This document shows, piece by piece, positions 52,118-64,000 of a stretch of 64,000 bases of DNA. Position numbers and translations under genes: made by a program. Numbering within the stretch: position 1 is the first letter of the stretch; each line of letters opens with the position of its first letter. The DNA is from Cyanodermella asteris (lineage: Eukaryota > Ascomycota > Lecanoromycetes > Ostropales > Stictidaceae), in contig UYJD01000001.1 of assembly GCA_900618795.1 (NCBI GenBank), positions 2,057,732 to 2,121,731 on the forward strand, read 5' to 3'. The notes beneath the pieces are model-generated. The model searched no databases, was not told where the DNA came from, and worked only from the letters and a program-made list of their open reading frames with translations.

Positions 52118-52142
52118 NNNNNNNNNNNNNNNNNNNNNNNNN
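52118..52142. other. Assembly gap (25 N)
   Basis: Twenty-five ambiguous bases directly after a run of seven G. The true length is unknown. Frames crossing it are not interpretable. Confidence 0.99.
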
Positions 52143-52682
52143 GCACGAAAGAAATCTTCACCTCCGGAAACTTGTCTTCGAGGCTGATGTGATTTGAGGT
52201 TGTCTTATATGCGAAGAGCGTGGTCAAGAAATTAGTCAAACAATGCTTGCCCGCGTTCGCCGCGCTCTCAGCCTTACTAGCTGGAAATGCATTAGCGGCA
52301 CGTCGATCTTGAATATACTGTCATATTCTGAATCCTTTTCAGGGATATTCATTGTGATTGCCACGGTACTACGAATCCTGATTTCGGCTTCATCCGCCAG
52401 CTCCATAAACATCAAACGAGGCATTGAAAGTAGTTTAAATAGAAGCCATCGTATATTTGTACTTCTGTAGATACTAAACCAAGATATGACTGCTTCATTG
52501 GCGAGTGCAATGCGGAATTTCCACGGCGCTCATTCCCGCCGCGGCCCTGAGTGGTTGCTTCGCGCACTCGCAAGTGCGTCCGTACAGCCTCGACCTGCCT
52601 CTTCGATGGGACGACGCGTGAGACTAGCTGGAGAGCGGGATTTGTTACCCGGCATGTTCACAGCCCTGAAGGGGGGAGCAGT

Positions 52683-54166
52683 CTAAGATCCTCCCGCCCG
52701 AGGGTACGGCTGACCCGTATTGCCATTGGCGTAATAAGCCTGCGGCATGCCTGCATTCGGATTGTTGGGGTAAGAGCCATTTCCGTAAGCAGTAGGGTAT
52801 GCCGTCGCTGTATAGCCGGCATTGGAAGTCGAATCCGAGATGCGAGAATTGTACATGTTGAGGCTTTGGCGGGAATCGTAGGGGGAGTAGGCCTGCTGGA
52901 TCCCGTCGTAACTAATGCCAGTGCGATACGATGCATTTCCTGCCATCAAACTACTGTCAGCCGAAGCCGGCGTGTTCGAAAGGCCCGCATTGTACGAGGC
53001 AGTATCGGCATACGCCGAATGCGCATAGCCAGGAGTGCCAGGAGGAGCCATTGAGACATATTGGCCAGGGCGCTCGATGTAGTTCGTCGGGCTGGTATTG
53101 GTGGAGCGCTGGCGCTTCGAGGCGGATTCCTCCATGTCCTCGTTCTTGACATATGCAGGGCCGGTGTATCCGGTGGGCATTGCACCATAGTTTGCGGGAT
53201 AACCAGGCACGCTGGCATGTTGCTGACCTGGGCTATATGATGAAGCTGGTCGCTTCCTGTTCCAATGCATCAGCTTGCGGACAGCACACAAAAGCGGAGC
53301 GCACGCATTGAACTCACATCAGCTGGCGCGACTCCTTCCTGATTCTGAGGCGAACGCCCTGATCGCCAAAGGAGCGGGACATGAAGGTGCTTTCCTGCAT
53401 GCCAGGAAAGTTCTTGGTGTTGAAGACTTCAAAGACCGAAGTGACAGCTTCCGAAAGGCCCATAACTTGTCCCCTATGCAGTAGTCAGCAAACCAATCAT
53501 CCAAAGAACGCTCTGCCGCAAGGCGTTGGACTTACTGGAGAGTCTCGTAGAGGATGATTTTCAGGCGAAATTTGCCTTCCTGCTTGCAAGAGAGATCGCC
53601 AAAGACAAAGAAGCCACCATCTACGTCTGTTTTAGCGGGGTCGGGGGGATTGGAGAGACCGAACCATACCTCTTGATTGACCCTGTGAGTCCATGTCTTT
53701 CAACCTGTGTAACGACGATGCCAGTGCGCCGGTGAGAGCTTGATGGCCTCCATCGACCGGTTTGTCCTCCTTCTCGTGCCACAACGTGGCCACCATCAAA
53801 AAGTAGGGGCTTTGAAGGTAGTTCCTGTACGACGGTCAGATGTTGCCGAGCGCCGTCAAGTCGCAGCTTCAACTCACTGTGCTGGATCGTTGGGATCGCG
53901 AACAAAAAGTTGGATGACTGGTGGTGGGTCGAGAGGCTTGCGATCTGCGAAAGGGGGTCAGCTTTCCATTCGACGACGCTCTGGCGAAGTCTCCTACCCT
54001 TGTCCTTGCCGAGCACTTTGCCTCTGAGAGGATGCTGTCGGATCCTCAGGATATATGCACTCGACCTGTTTGACATATTAGCTGCTGCTCGTAGTAAGAG
54101 ATGCTTCGAGGTTGGTCAAACGTACTCCTTCAAACGCGTCGGGTTGGCTGGATCGGCTGGCGGCAT
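52683..54166 (-). CDS. vosA: Velvet-domain regulator, VosA-like
   Basis: Velvet proteins are fungal transcription factors that control spore development and secondary metabolism; VosA acts with VelB. I infer seven exons: 54126-54166, 53998-54065, 53878-53944, 53670-53824, 53536-53626, 53318-53473 and 52683-53256, with introns of 43-62 bp, giving 383 residues; every phase fits. The start MPPADPANPTRLKE precedes the velvet core: ILRIRQHPLRGKVLGKDKDR, then KPLDPPPVIQLFVRDPNDPA, SPYFLMVATLW, ALTGALASSLHRLKDMDS, GGFFVFGDLSCKQEGKFRLK, and FPGMQESTFMSRSFGDQGVR followed by LRIRKESR. The second half is Tyr/Ser/Ala-rich and disordered, with KRQRS as a possible nuclear signal. The single uninterrupted velvet core and Tyr-rich tail fit VosA better than VelB (split core) or VeA (PEST-rich). 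It faces a nearly 10 kb gene-free region. Confidence 0.88.
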
Positions 54167-55058
54167 CTTGACGCTGGTTGCGGAATTACAACAATCCTTG
54201 GAAGAACTTGTCGCGGAGCTTTGGGCAGACGACGGGACGGTCGAGGGTTGATAGGTGGAGGGACAGTGAGTGAGAAACTGGAACTTGACCAAGACAGACT
54301 CGTAGCGGGATTCGGACGGGCGATTTGCCTGTGGGTCCGACCAGGAGAGCAGAGCTGCGGAGAAGGGAGGATTTCAAAAGGGAACTCGTCTTTCACCAAA
54401 AGCTTACGGCAGTGTTTGTGGGAGTCTGCTTGGATAGAGCCAAAAAAAATTAAAAAATTGGTTGAAATGGTCCCACGAACGCGAAGGCAAGAGATGCGCG
54501 TAGAGGTGCAATGGTTGGATGTTCGGCCGGTCGAGGTCGAGCTGCTGGGGCAGACTAGTGGTTGCAGTGAGGCAATGATGAGATAGCTGGGGCTGTCTGT
54601 CAGGTCGAACCACGGTAAAGTGCAGACCGGGTCGACGAGGTCGGATGGGGATGGATATCTGGCGGTAGAAGAAGAAGTTGATGGTTGGCGGATGGAATTG
54701 TTGATGTAGAGGAGGATTAGACGCGGAAAATGCAGCCGATCCGGGGTTCTTGTTTCGAAAGTGGGTGCAGTCGCTCAATTGGGAATGTTGAACAACGGTT
54801 CCAGATGCCTGAGATATGCTATGTCGCTGGGTGATGCAAATACAACGCTTGGAGAAAGATCAGAAAACCGCCCGGTGCGCCGTGGCCGAAGTGCCGCCGG
54901 AAATGCCTCTACAAAGGAACAGAAGGGATGGTGCGCAGGTCCTGTGCTGACCGGCAGGCACGAAACGAAAAGGGTGGTTGTGGTGGTGAAGGGGCGAAGG
55001 AGGTTTACGGGCTGCCGACGGGACTAGAGACCGAGAGCTCGCGTCGCAGGGCAGGCGA

Positions 55059-55099
55059 GGTCAGTCAGTTGGTCAGTCAGTTGGTCAGTCAGTCAGTCT
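55059..55099. repeat. Short tandem repeat of a GGTCAGTCAGTT unit
   Basis: About three near-identical 12-base units with internal TCAG repeats, 0.9 kb upstream of the velvet start codon. Simple repeat; could be polymorphic. Confidence 0.85.
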
Positions 55100-58000
55100 T
55101 GCCCCATGCAGCTGATGGGTGTGGTGGTGTTCCTCCGTGGTCGAGGGCGGCGGCGGTGGTGGCCAGTTGGGACGGGTGGTCGAAGGTGGTCAGGAAGACA
55201 GGTTGAGCCAGAGAAGGAGTGCAGAAAGAGCGGGAGGGATGCCAAAGGTAAGTATGTGGAAGTCTGATAGGGAGAAGAGGGGTGGTAACAATGGCAGCGC
55301 GACGATTGGACGCGCAGACAAGGTGAGGTGAGGGCAGGAAAGGGACGGATTGAGGATTGAGGCGTAAAAGGCGGCACTCAGGGTAGGTGAGCGGAAGCTG
55401 CAGTGCGACTGCTTTCCGCTGCTGCTGCTGCTTTCTGTTTCTGCTGGTCAGAACCGTAAGATAGCCCGGAGTGAAAGGTGCAGAGGTGGTACTATACTAG
55501 TACTGGAGTGCTCGTAGCAGTAGTCGTGTTATTACGGCTCTTCCTACATTGCATTAAGCTTTCCTCCAGCCCGCTTCGCTCGCTGCGTCACTCGCAAGGG
55601 CCGTTAATTACAGCCATCGTAAGTAATCTACTTTTCCTCCTTCTCGTATACCTGCCTTTTTTCCATACCAGCTCCCTCCTCTTCCTCCTCCTCCTCTTCT
55701 TCCATACTCCATACTCCCCACCCCGGCTGTCTCGACTCTCGACGCTCACCTTCGTCAGTAGGGCAACACGAAGTCATGGCGGTCACGCCCACGGCATGTG
55801 AGTCTGCGCCGTCAGACGTCCTGGATACGCTGCCATGTCCAGCACACTTGCTGATTCACCTCCAGAGCTGCTCGTTCACGACCACAGTCACGCCCCTCGT
55901 GCTCACTGCTGCTCTGCAACAATGCATGCCTGCGTTCATGCATGGGCAACAGCTGGGCAAACTGCCGCTTCTTTCCACGGTTGCTTCGAGCGTAAGACAA
56001 GCTTTGGGGGGGCCATCGATGGTTCTGGCTGGCAAGCCGCTCTAGCCGTCCAACTGAACCTGGTTTTTGCTCCCAGCGCACGACAAACCTACTCGACCAT
56101 GCCGTCCCACCAAGCCCAGACCACGCCAGCTAATCCTCGTAGCACCTTCTTCTCAGCTTCTTGGCTGCCCGTCTACCGTCTGCGTTCGAGACTCCACGTT
56201 CGCCTCTGCCTTCTCTTAGCACCATCTCGACGACCTTCACACGAACAGATGATGCTGCTAGTACCAAGTACGTCGTGAAGAGCAGGGAATGTCCCATTTT
56301 CGAATCGTCTTGAGACAATCGTGCTCGGGCCAGGTGCGCATGTGGACTGTATTATTTCTGGCCTCGGACGCCTCTCGTGCTTGTGGCCTGCGCTGCAGCA
56401 AGACGATAGAAACGACTGGCAGAACGCGTGATGGCTGTGCCTGAGTCTGCGCCCAAGAAAGCTTAAAGACACGAACCGACGCATGGCCGACCACTCTCAT
56501 CGCGCCCTTTTGCTTGAGCGACCAACAACGGCGGCAGATTGGGACATCGCTCAGCACGGAACACAATCCTCAAAGCATCATCGCCCACACCATCCTGCGT
56601 ATGTACTCTTTCGTCGGTAAGAGTGTGTATGTACAGTAACGAACCGCATTCTTCCTTCTGCCGACCGCCCCGGCCCTTCGCCGCCGGCCTGGGCGCTCTG
56701 CATCGGCGCCCACCTCCTACCTTCCTAAGCCAAGCTTCTGCCGCGGCGACAGTGAGGAGCCGCAGACGTAGCAGCTGTCGCTGAGCGTCGTATTCTGCTT
56801 CCTGGCCGCAGCAACCCGCGAGACAGGTAACATCTCGTCGGAGCCTCGGGACCCCTGACCTCACAAGGATATCTGCTATGCCAGCCTGATCAGCACCATG
56901 GCGGTGCAAGCCTCTGCACAACGGCCGAAACCGCACTCTGATGCGTGGTGACTCGCTCGAGGCGGAATAATGGCAGTTGACGGAGGATCTCGAGGCACGA
57001 ATCGCACGATACTTCCCCTCAGCGTCTCATTCCGGCCTGTCAGCCCCGGCGCCGGTTCGAAATGAGCATTATCCCACGTCCCTTTGCTGGTCTTCTAAAT
57101 TAACGTGGTCTCCGGTCTGCTACCCTGCACAGCTCGTCAGTCGTCACGATGTCGTTGGTCACCCCGCTTGCTCCAGGTTGTCGCCGTTGGTCTCCTGGTA
57201 CGCCTTGAAGCACTAGCTTGCCGGTTTCGTCCGTATCATCGACGTGTTCAACCTTGAATATGAGCTTCCAATGGAGAATACTACCCCGCTAACAAGCTCA
57301 AGATCGTCGTCTGATCTTGTTGGCTGATCAAGGACAAGTGCATAATAAGTGCATGGCCATATGCCCAGACGTGGCCACGAGCGGTGACCCAACAATACGC
57401 TACAGATTAACTTTGCCGATGGCCTTGCTCGGCCGGTAGTGAAATTGGGCTCCGTGGTCTTCCATGTTCGGTTGGCATGGACAAAAGTTGCATCCAGTGT
57501 TTCTTAGACTCTTAGCGCCTCAATTACCTTTGGTGTGTCTGGACGAATAGGATCGCTCAACGTTCGCTGCTCGAGTCAACCTCTCCCACTTCCACTTCTA
57601 GGCAAACTTGCGACGTCTTTGCAAGTGCGTTGGTGCAGAAAGTCTCGCCGCTGGTGCGACCGTGCAACACTGCTTACCTTCCTCATATCACGTTCGACGG
57701 AATGATGAAGCTTTTGCTAGCACGGCCGAACTGAAGATCTTGCCTGCAAATGTGGCACACGGTTTGAGCCATTAAACGTCATGTGACCTACAGCACAATT
57801 CGGTGCAAGCTCCAGGCGAGAAGTATTGCACATTGTGCTGAACTCAAAGCGATAGCGCATGACCCTCCTCTTCCATTAATTGATGGCACCTACGGGAGTA
57901 CGTACGAAGGCATGGTACCAGAGCTACACTGGAATGTGAATCAGCAAGCGCCCGCGAAGCATGCATGTCTCCAGCAGGAATTACCGACCGCTCAGTTTGA

Positions 58001-61000
58001 CCTTTGTTGTTACTGACGGTCTGCATTTTGCCAGAGTACATGCAGTATTCAGATCCTGTGCGCGAGGGTAGACGCCATAGATCATGTCTTGCTTCAACGC
58101 CGATCTCATTTACCGGCAAATGATATATTCCATTACGGCACTGTCCTGAGGTGAAGATCACAGCGTCGATCAGGATGGTGCCGAGCGAAATGGTTTTGTC
58201 CGAGCCTCGCTTCCACATGACATGGTTTCAGATCTACCCCAAAGATTCTTCTTATCGTTACACGTTTCCTGTCGCTGTACAAGGTATAGCATGGACGAAA
58301 ATGTGGAAAACATTGAGCCGTAAAGACGGGCCAGAAGGCTTATCATGACGTCGATCCAACGCCAACAACTGAGACATGGGCATGCTGAGGAGGTGCACAA
58401 TGCGTACTGTGTTGAACCAGGGCTCGCCAGAATCGTTAACCTCAAGCACAGCCGCGACTCCAGTGCAGAACTGCAACTTTCTGTCGTTTCCATTTAGGTA
58501 AGTCGACGAAAGCTGCTATGATCGTAGCGTGCCACCAGTTTTGAGTACTTTACTATCGTTGCTGCTGTCGCTGAGATCATATGCCGGAACGAGAAGTGCT
58601 TGCGTGCCACGCTAGGAAAGTATACTTTGCATGTAACAATTCTCTGCCGTGTGCCTTCTGTCCCCACCCACCCCTGCGTTCCTGCCGAAGGACGAACCGG
58701 CAGCGTTCCTGTTCCTGTTTCCGTTGTTGTCCCTCTGCTAAACGTGGCCATGAGCCTTTATCGCTACGAACAGGACTATCTACCACGATCCAGAGGAAGA
58801 AGCAACGGTTATCGAGCGTCTGACCGGCCACGCTCACGTCCTCGGTTCCACCACTGTGGAAATGGTGGGCGGGAACGCCCAGTCGGGACCGCTGCACTTT
58901 TACTGCGTCGACCAATGAAGCGGCCGGCGTATTCTTACGCTGCGACTGCCGGCGTTGTGGAGGTTCTAGAGCAAAGCAATCCCTTTCGCCGTTTTATTGT
59001 CCACGAGACGGTCAGACGGTCAGACCGTCGGACTCGTGATGCTCTGTTATTGATTCTGGTTTCGGTAACGCAAGCAGCGCACAGTAATCAATAACAATGT
59101 TGTCACCGCCAAAGTGCCATTAGCGCCGCTTTGAACACTAGGCGTGGTGTCATGCAATTTGTGGAATCTCCTTCCATATTCAGGACTTGTCAGATTTTCC
59201 CATTCGCCGGTCGCCGCTTCTCTTGATGCTCGAGGTGCGAGACCGGCATGCTCAGGTATACAATCGTCCGGATCACTCGTCCTGGCAAGGCGCAGTCTGT
59301 GCACAAGAGCGTCTGCTCATTCGATCTTTTGAGGCCAGGTGCAAGGAAGCGATTCCAATGCGTGCGCCTCCACAAGAAAGTGCCGATGATGATCAAAGGC
59401 TCGGTGAGACGACGGGAAGCGTCGTTTCTACAGTGCGAAGTGCCAGGACAATGACAGACTTACAGCGGAATGATTTCTTACGGCACTAATTCTAAACAGT
59501 TATGGCGCCCACCGCTGGTCAGCAACAACGGCAGCGAAAGAACGGAGTTGGTTCGGTCGCACACAGAAGAGCGCTGTACGTCGGGTACCAGCGGACCATC
59601 AACGCACGCGGATACCATCATCCAACCTTCATCCTGGCACGTCTCAGGAATTCCTTCGCTCTGGTCATATAGATGGCTACCTTTCACATCACTCCGTTGA
59701 CCTCTGTTTACTTCTGCTGACACGACGCTGAAGCTCTGTGCGCCAGGCATGCTAACAACTTCCGGTTTGCACACTGTCGAACCCCTCACGAGCCTGCGAA
59801 CGACACGGCTTGGCCGAGGTTCGACCATGCGAAACAAATCCGTCGAGCCCTCTACGGCAAAAGGCCGACCCCTCAATTCTGGTCGTGAGCAGAGAATGAC
59901 ATCGGCCCCGCCACTCTGAGTTCCTGGCTCCTTGCTCTAGCTTAGGACGATGACATGTGTACCTTGAAGTCTCGTGACAGTGTGCCTCGTGCGATGCCTG
60001 GCTGAAGTAGACTCTGATTATCCGTCAGTCATTCGATGGACGCCGCGCAGGTCTTGACAGAGATGATATCTTAATCTTCCAACTCGCAATCAGACTGCTG
60101 CCTTCCTGGTCGTCGGTAAACATCAAAATGCAGCGGGAAATATCAGAGCTCCTTACCATCAAGTATCATGCCATGATGGTGAAGAAGCAAGTGGGCGCCA
60201 TGCTCACAGGACTGGGCAGCAATCAGCAAAAACAGATCGTCGACTTCGGTGTTCGGCTGTGCCATGCCCTTGCATGCTGTTATTTCAAAGGCTGCACATT
60301 GGTCTGGCCTGCCGCATCAGGCTGGAGCAAGATCCTCCTAGCTTAACCTTAAAAAGTATCTTCGAGAGAGCCTGGTTTTCCCGGTGATTCCGTCAGCACT
60401 ATTATGCTGCATGCTGATAATCATGGACATCGGCGAGCAGTAGTGCAACTTCAATTACAGAAGCGTGGAGTCTCGATTTCATATACATGTTGTTATCAAT
60501 TACATAAGTTGACAGTGAAACTTCTCGGCACTTGTTTCTGCAACCCTGCGAAGTTATTCGGTCTTGTCCTGGTTGCAACAAGCGTTGTTGTCGTTGTTGG
60601 TCGTTCATGGTCATTTCTCACATTAGACGACCGATCGGGTCCACGAAGCTGGTTGACGACGACTTCCAAGCTGGTGGACGTTTCAGGCAGGTGCCATCAC
60701 CCCGATCCTTGAGCTGCCAACGTGACGCTCCCGACCAGCAGAGCTCTGGCGCATCGCGTTCCAATCGCAGCAAGCTCTCCCAAAAGGCGGTCGGAAATAA
60801 TTGACCTATTTTGCCGGTGACCGCTGGGCTCCGAACTCAGCAAGTTAGTCAAATGGTCGTGACAGCTCTGACCTCGCGGCTCTTTTCCACGTGGCCAGTC
60901 ACAATGCATTCGCTGCAGGAGCTTCGTCACAAATCATCGCTCGTGTCACCTGCCCGTGAGCTTTGCTAGGTGTTTAGCACACACGGCGAGGGATCAGACT

Positions 61001-61925
61001 AACAGGGACTCGCTCTACTTGGCTTCAGAGTGATGCACCACGAAGCGGTCAGTAGCCTGGCAAAGTCAGACTACTCCGAGATGCAAGGCCACCAATACGT
61101 GTACGGAATGCGGATGTAAACTATGCGAGCCTTGCGGTGTCTTCTACAGTACTGGATATGACTGTGTTTCCTGAAACGTTGTCAGGGGCACAAGTATTTT
61201 CAACACATCACCTCCACATACGGTCAGCAGACCACATGTGAGCCGAGATGCGTTCTGCGAGGAGCCAACAGCGGATACGAGCAAGCTGGTCAATGAGAAA
61301 GCACGACGACGGGTTTCATAGGCACGACGTCGCGATAACTTGGAAGAGATCAAATAAAGTTTGTGCTTCCAGGGCTCGCATTGTCCGCAAAGATGTCACC
61401 ATGCTGAAGCGACTCGCCTAGCCAGGAGCCACTCTCTACCCCTAACCTCCTTCATCCTTGTCGATGCCGCCGAGGTGCAGAGTGCTCGCACGTTGTGACG
61501 GTGATCACGGCCCCCATCGGAGCTGGCAGAGATTGGGAACTGGACGAGAGGTTCGGAGCGACCGCCGTTGTTGACGCCGCTATCCGTCGACGGTGACGAA
61601 GGATGTTGATCACAAATTACTCCGTCACAGCAGTCGGGTGATGCGGCCGCAGCGTGGCTTGGCCTTTGTTGGTGCTTGCCCTCACACGGGCTGTCGGTAT
61701 TCACAACTTCGGCTGAGCGTGGAAATATCGTCAAGTGCGACCGGAGGGATAATTGGAGTCTGGCTCCTCTGCAAGGGTTCGTTGGGCGGACACGATATGC
61801 CTCCACGATGCACTAGCCAACGCATCGCCGAGCAAGTGGCGGGCCCCCGTTCGCCCACATAGCAATGTGTAGATACCTTGATGGGCGCCGGGCTGTCGTC
61901 ACGAGGAGGCTTTCGCGCGTTATGG

Positions 61926-61950
61926 TTTTTTGTTTTTTTGTTTTTCTTGC
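61926..61950. repeat. T-rich tract
   Basis: Runs of six, seven and five T separated by single G. Low-complexity tract. Confidence 0.8.
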
Positions 61951-63886
61951 GAGGAAACGGCGGTCTGTCAATGCGATGTGGGCAACGACTGAGGTCAAAC
62001 AACAGGGCAGTGTTTCATTGTCCTCGGTATGGAGAGCTTTGCGCCTTCACTGCTGCCGTTGTGCGTGCGCCAACCGGAACCTTCCCCTCGTATTGAGTCT
62101 ACATACGCAATACGTGATTCGGCACCCTTTACAGCCGGTCGAGAAAATGTATGCTGCAATGTCTCCAGGTTGCCATGCGTGAACATTACTACGAGTAGAT
62201 GCAAAGTCGTTGGACCACGATCCAGTCAGAAGTTTGGTGAGGTACCACAGTTACGACTTCTGGCACTCCGCCAGACAACCACAGGTCGCACTGGCAGAAC
62301 CGTAGATCAGCAGAAGCAGAGCTGATGACCGGATCTGGGTGACGCTGTCGTCCACGGTTGTGATGCCGCTATCTGGAACCCCCAGACGCCGTGCCGACTT
62401 GGGTGCCAAAGGTGACTTCATCCAGTTCCATTTTTATTCCATTTTCAATTTATGTTTTCTCGTGTGGCAAACAGCGATAAACATCTTCTCAACCTCTGGT
62501 CCGATGAGCTCACTATCTCTACACAATCACCGCCGCCGGCAAACATCGTCTCCGATCCTATCGTCGAGGTGCCGTCAAACCCTGTCTCCGATAGGAAACT
62601 GCCAAAAGTCAAAGATACGAGGCCACGGCACCGGGCTCTTGTCCGACCATCAAAACTCGTTACATACCGATTACAGAGGCCCACATTTTCGACTCTCAGA
62701 CACTTTTCTGAAGTGCGACGAGCAGCAGTAAAAGCCGTGTCATGAAATTTCCGTGCAGCTTGCCGGCCAAGACCAGGGTCAGGCGGTGCCTTTTTTTTCC
62801 CGCTGCCTCTACCTCGACATCCTCTTGGAGGATTGCTTCCTGAATCATCCTGGCGGCCTGCAACCCCCTCAAGCTTGACATCCCACAGCTTTTACCTTCG
62901 CTAGTCAGCTGCAAGGTCAAGCCCAGTTCAGTTTGGTGCATATTGACGTTCCCTTCCTGAAAGAAGAGGGAAAAAGGAAAAGAAAAACCTCGCGCACCTC
63001 GGCAACAGCGAAGAGCCGATGAGTGCCCATTTTGGGCGGACGATCCAAGCGGCATGGCGAACATGGGAACCCTCGGGATATTCGTTTGACGTACACGAGT
63101 TGAGGAAGATCGCTCAGGGATCCACAGCGCAAGTGATCGGATGCATGATGCTTGTCGTTCTTCTTTCAGTGGTCTCAACGGAAGAGCCTCACCGATATCG
63201 AAATGACCGGCCCCCATGACGGAAACCCTCCCTCCACACTTTTTCGCACTTTCCGCTAATCATACTACGGTGACTTTAAGATTGAAGATCCGAAACTATG
63301 CGGAGGCGTCCTCCGAGCCACACGCCACAGCGGCAATCTGGCAATGGTGGGCCATGAATTACGAGCTCGTAATCTTAAATCCGGTGAGGGCTCGAAAGGT
63401 GGTCTGTCTGGCCGGAAATCCAGTGGGCTTCCCGCCAAAATGTCATTTGTTACCAATTCTTTTCCAAGCAGTGAGGAATCTACAAAGCATGCTCGAGCAA
63501 ACGGGCAAGACTGAACACAGCAACGCAGAGTCTTTGGAGCAGCCCAAGAGAAAACGTTGCCTCCGTCCTTCTTTCATGTCGTACGACCACGACACATCTG
63601 CAGCTTCGCGCAAATGCCAGGCGACGCATGTCACAAACTGTTGCCCGTCACCTAGAGGGCGCAGCAGGCCAGCAGCCAGACCGGTGAACCGATCCGTGGC
63701 TCTCCCTGACACTCAGAGCCAACGGCCGGGAAAAGGGCAGGCAGGATTAGTAGCGCTCGGCCAGCCAAAAAGAGTCCCGTGGTAGCACAGCAGGTGCCTT
63801 GCATGACTGCTGTCGACCTATTCCTACCGTCGGCTTTTTCCAATCCATGAGCTTTGTAAGCTCTTTGGTACGTCCCCTGGGTCTTG

Positions 63887-63905
63887 CCCCCCCCCCTCCC
63901 CCCTT
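63887..63905. repeat. C-rich homopolymer tract
   Basis: Run of ten C, one T, then six C and two T. Low complexity, prone to assembly error. Confidence 0.85.
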
Positions 63906-64000
63906 CCGTGCCCTCCGCTCGGGTACTTGGGTGTGTTGCACAATGCGAACGTTGGCCCACTGAGGACCATTTGATCTGGTTTGCGAAGTGGAACGGTTCT

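Larger units (their letters stand above)
50346..52682. other. Convergent intergenic, 2.3 kb, low-complexity and gap
   Basis: 3' flanks of the TMEM135-like gene (+) and the velvet gene (-). Holds a pyrimidine-rich tract (51663-51700), A-rich runs near 51917 and 52075, and the assembly gap. No gene with recognisable motifs. Confidence 0.5.
54167..64000. other. Gene-poor region, 9.8 kb, upstream of velvet gene
   Basis: No gene with a recognisable motif in either strand. The open frames are mostly under 130 codons; the largest, 63216-63785 (+, 189 codons), begins with an ordinary sequence but its second half is Arg/Ser/Pro-rich and has no family features. The first 1.6 kb is G-rich on the plus strand, hence C/T-rich on the velvet gene's sense strand, consistent with a long leader and promoter. 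Short homopolymers (for example near 61927, 62791 and 63887) and small tandem repeats occur. It could hold regulatory DNA, non-coding transcripts or intron-rich genes not visible by eye. Confidence 0.5.

Noticed and set aside
55478-55801. 107-codon hydrophobic plus-strand frame
   Set aside because: The Leu/Phe-rich stretch comes from a CT-rich low-complexity tract; no family features.
57844-58493. Overlapping minus-strand frames of 107 and 124 codons
   Set aside because: They read somewhat protein-like in parts, but no pair of splice sites gave a coherent product and I recognise no family.
63216-63785. 189-codon plus-strand frame near the window end
   Set aside because: Longest frame in the empty region, but without signal peptide, domain or plausible splice context. 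Not enough to call a gene.

Overview
The window looks like nuclear DNA of a filamentous ascomycete (Pezizomycotina; by gene content I would guess Dothideomycetes, but that is inference). The evidence is short introns (43-213 bp) with GT donors and CTGAC/CTAAC-like branch sites just before YAG acceptors, and typical filamentous-fungal families: a velvet regulator, a HET-NACHT protein, an AA9 polysaccharide monooxygenase with a CBM1, a CBM18 protein and a single-gene Nup98-96 precursor. I found no rRNA, tRNA, CRISPR array, transposon or virus-derived element. One 25-base run of N (52118-52142) marks an assembly gap.

Layout. 1.5-3.0 kb: FLVCR-type MFS transporter (-). 4.3-6.6 kb: Sct1/Gpt2-type glycerol-3-phosphate acyltransferase (+). 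7.3-13.6 kb: Nup145/Nup98-96 precursor in six exons (+). 14.1-15.3 kb: two small genes (-), one membrane-anchored and one secreted. 16.2-16.6 kb: four-exon complex I B15/NDUFB4-like subunit (-), divergent from a Gtt1-like glutathione transferase (+, 17.0-18.0 kb). 18.7-20.3 kb: tandem BTB/T1 protein (+). 20.5-22.8 kb: secreted CBM18 protein (-). 23.7-26.9 kb: GH63-like enzyme of the YMR196W type (-). 28.3-29.7 kb: bHLH factor (-). 33.6-35.4 kb: F-box protein (-), divergent from the HET-NACHT gene (+, 36.3-39.6 kb). 39.9-41.1 kb: Ies2-like INO80 subunit (-). 41.2-42.9 kb: Pro-rich unknown (-), divergent from Pex14 (+, 43.2-44.4 kb). 45.4-47.0 kb: AA9 LPMO (-). 48.5-50.3 kb: TMEM135-like membrane protein (+). 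52.7-54.2 kb: VosA-like velvet regulator in seven exons (-). 54.2-64.0 kb: almost 10 kb with no gene I can support.

The genes are mostly unrelated housekeeping and accessory functions, not a pathway cluster. Loose themes are: (i) extracellular polysaccharide/chitin contact (AA9 LPMO, CBM18 protein, a small secreted protein); (ii) peroxisome-related proteins about 4 kb apart (Pex14 and a TMEM135-like protein); (iii) nuclear regulation (Nup98-96, Ies2, bHLH, VosA). The most interesting items are the Nup98-96 precursor whose halves are joined by an intron starting just before an in-frame stop, with a Thr at the self-cleavage site; the HET-NACHT protein without C-terminal repeats; the LPMO whose CBM1 is followed by a basic Gly/Arg tail; the two same-strand reading frames overlapping upstream of Ies2; and the roughly 10 kb gene-free flank upstream of the velvet gene. 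Splice sites were inferred by eye from consensus, reading-frame arithmetic and remembered family motifs; no alignment or search was run.
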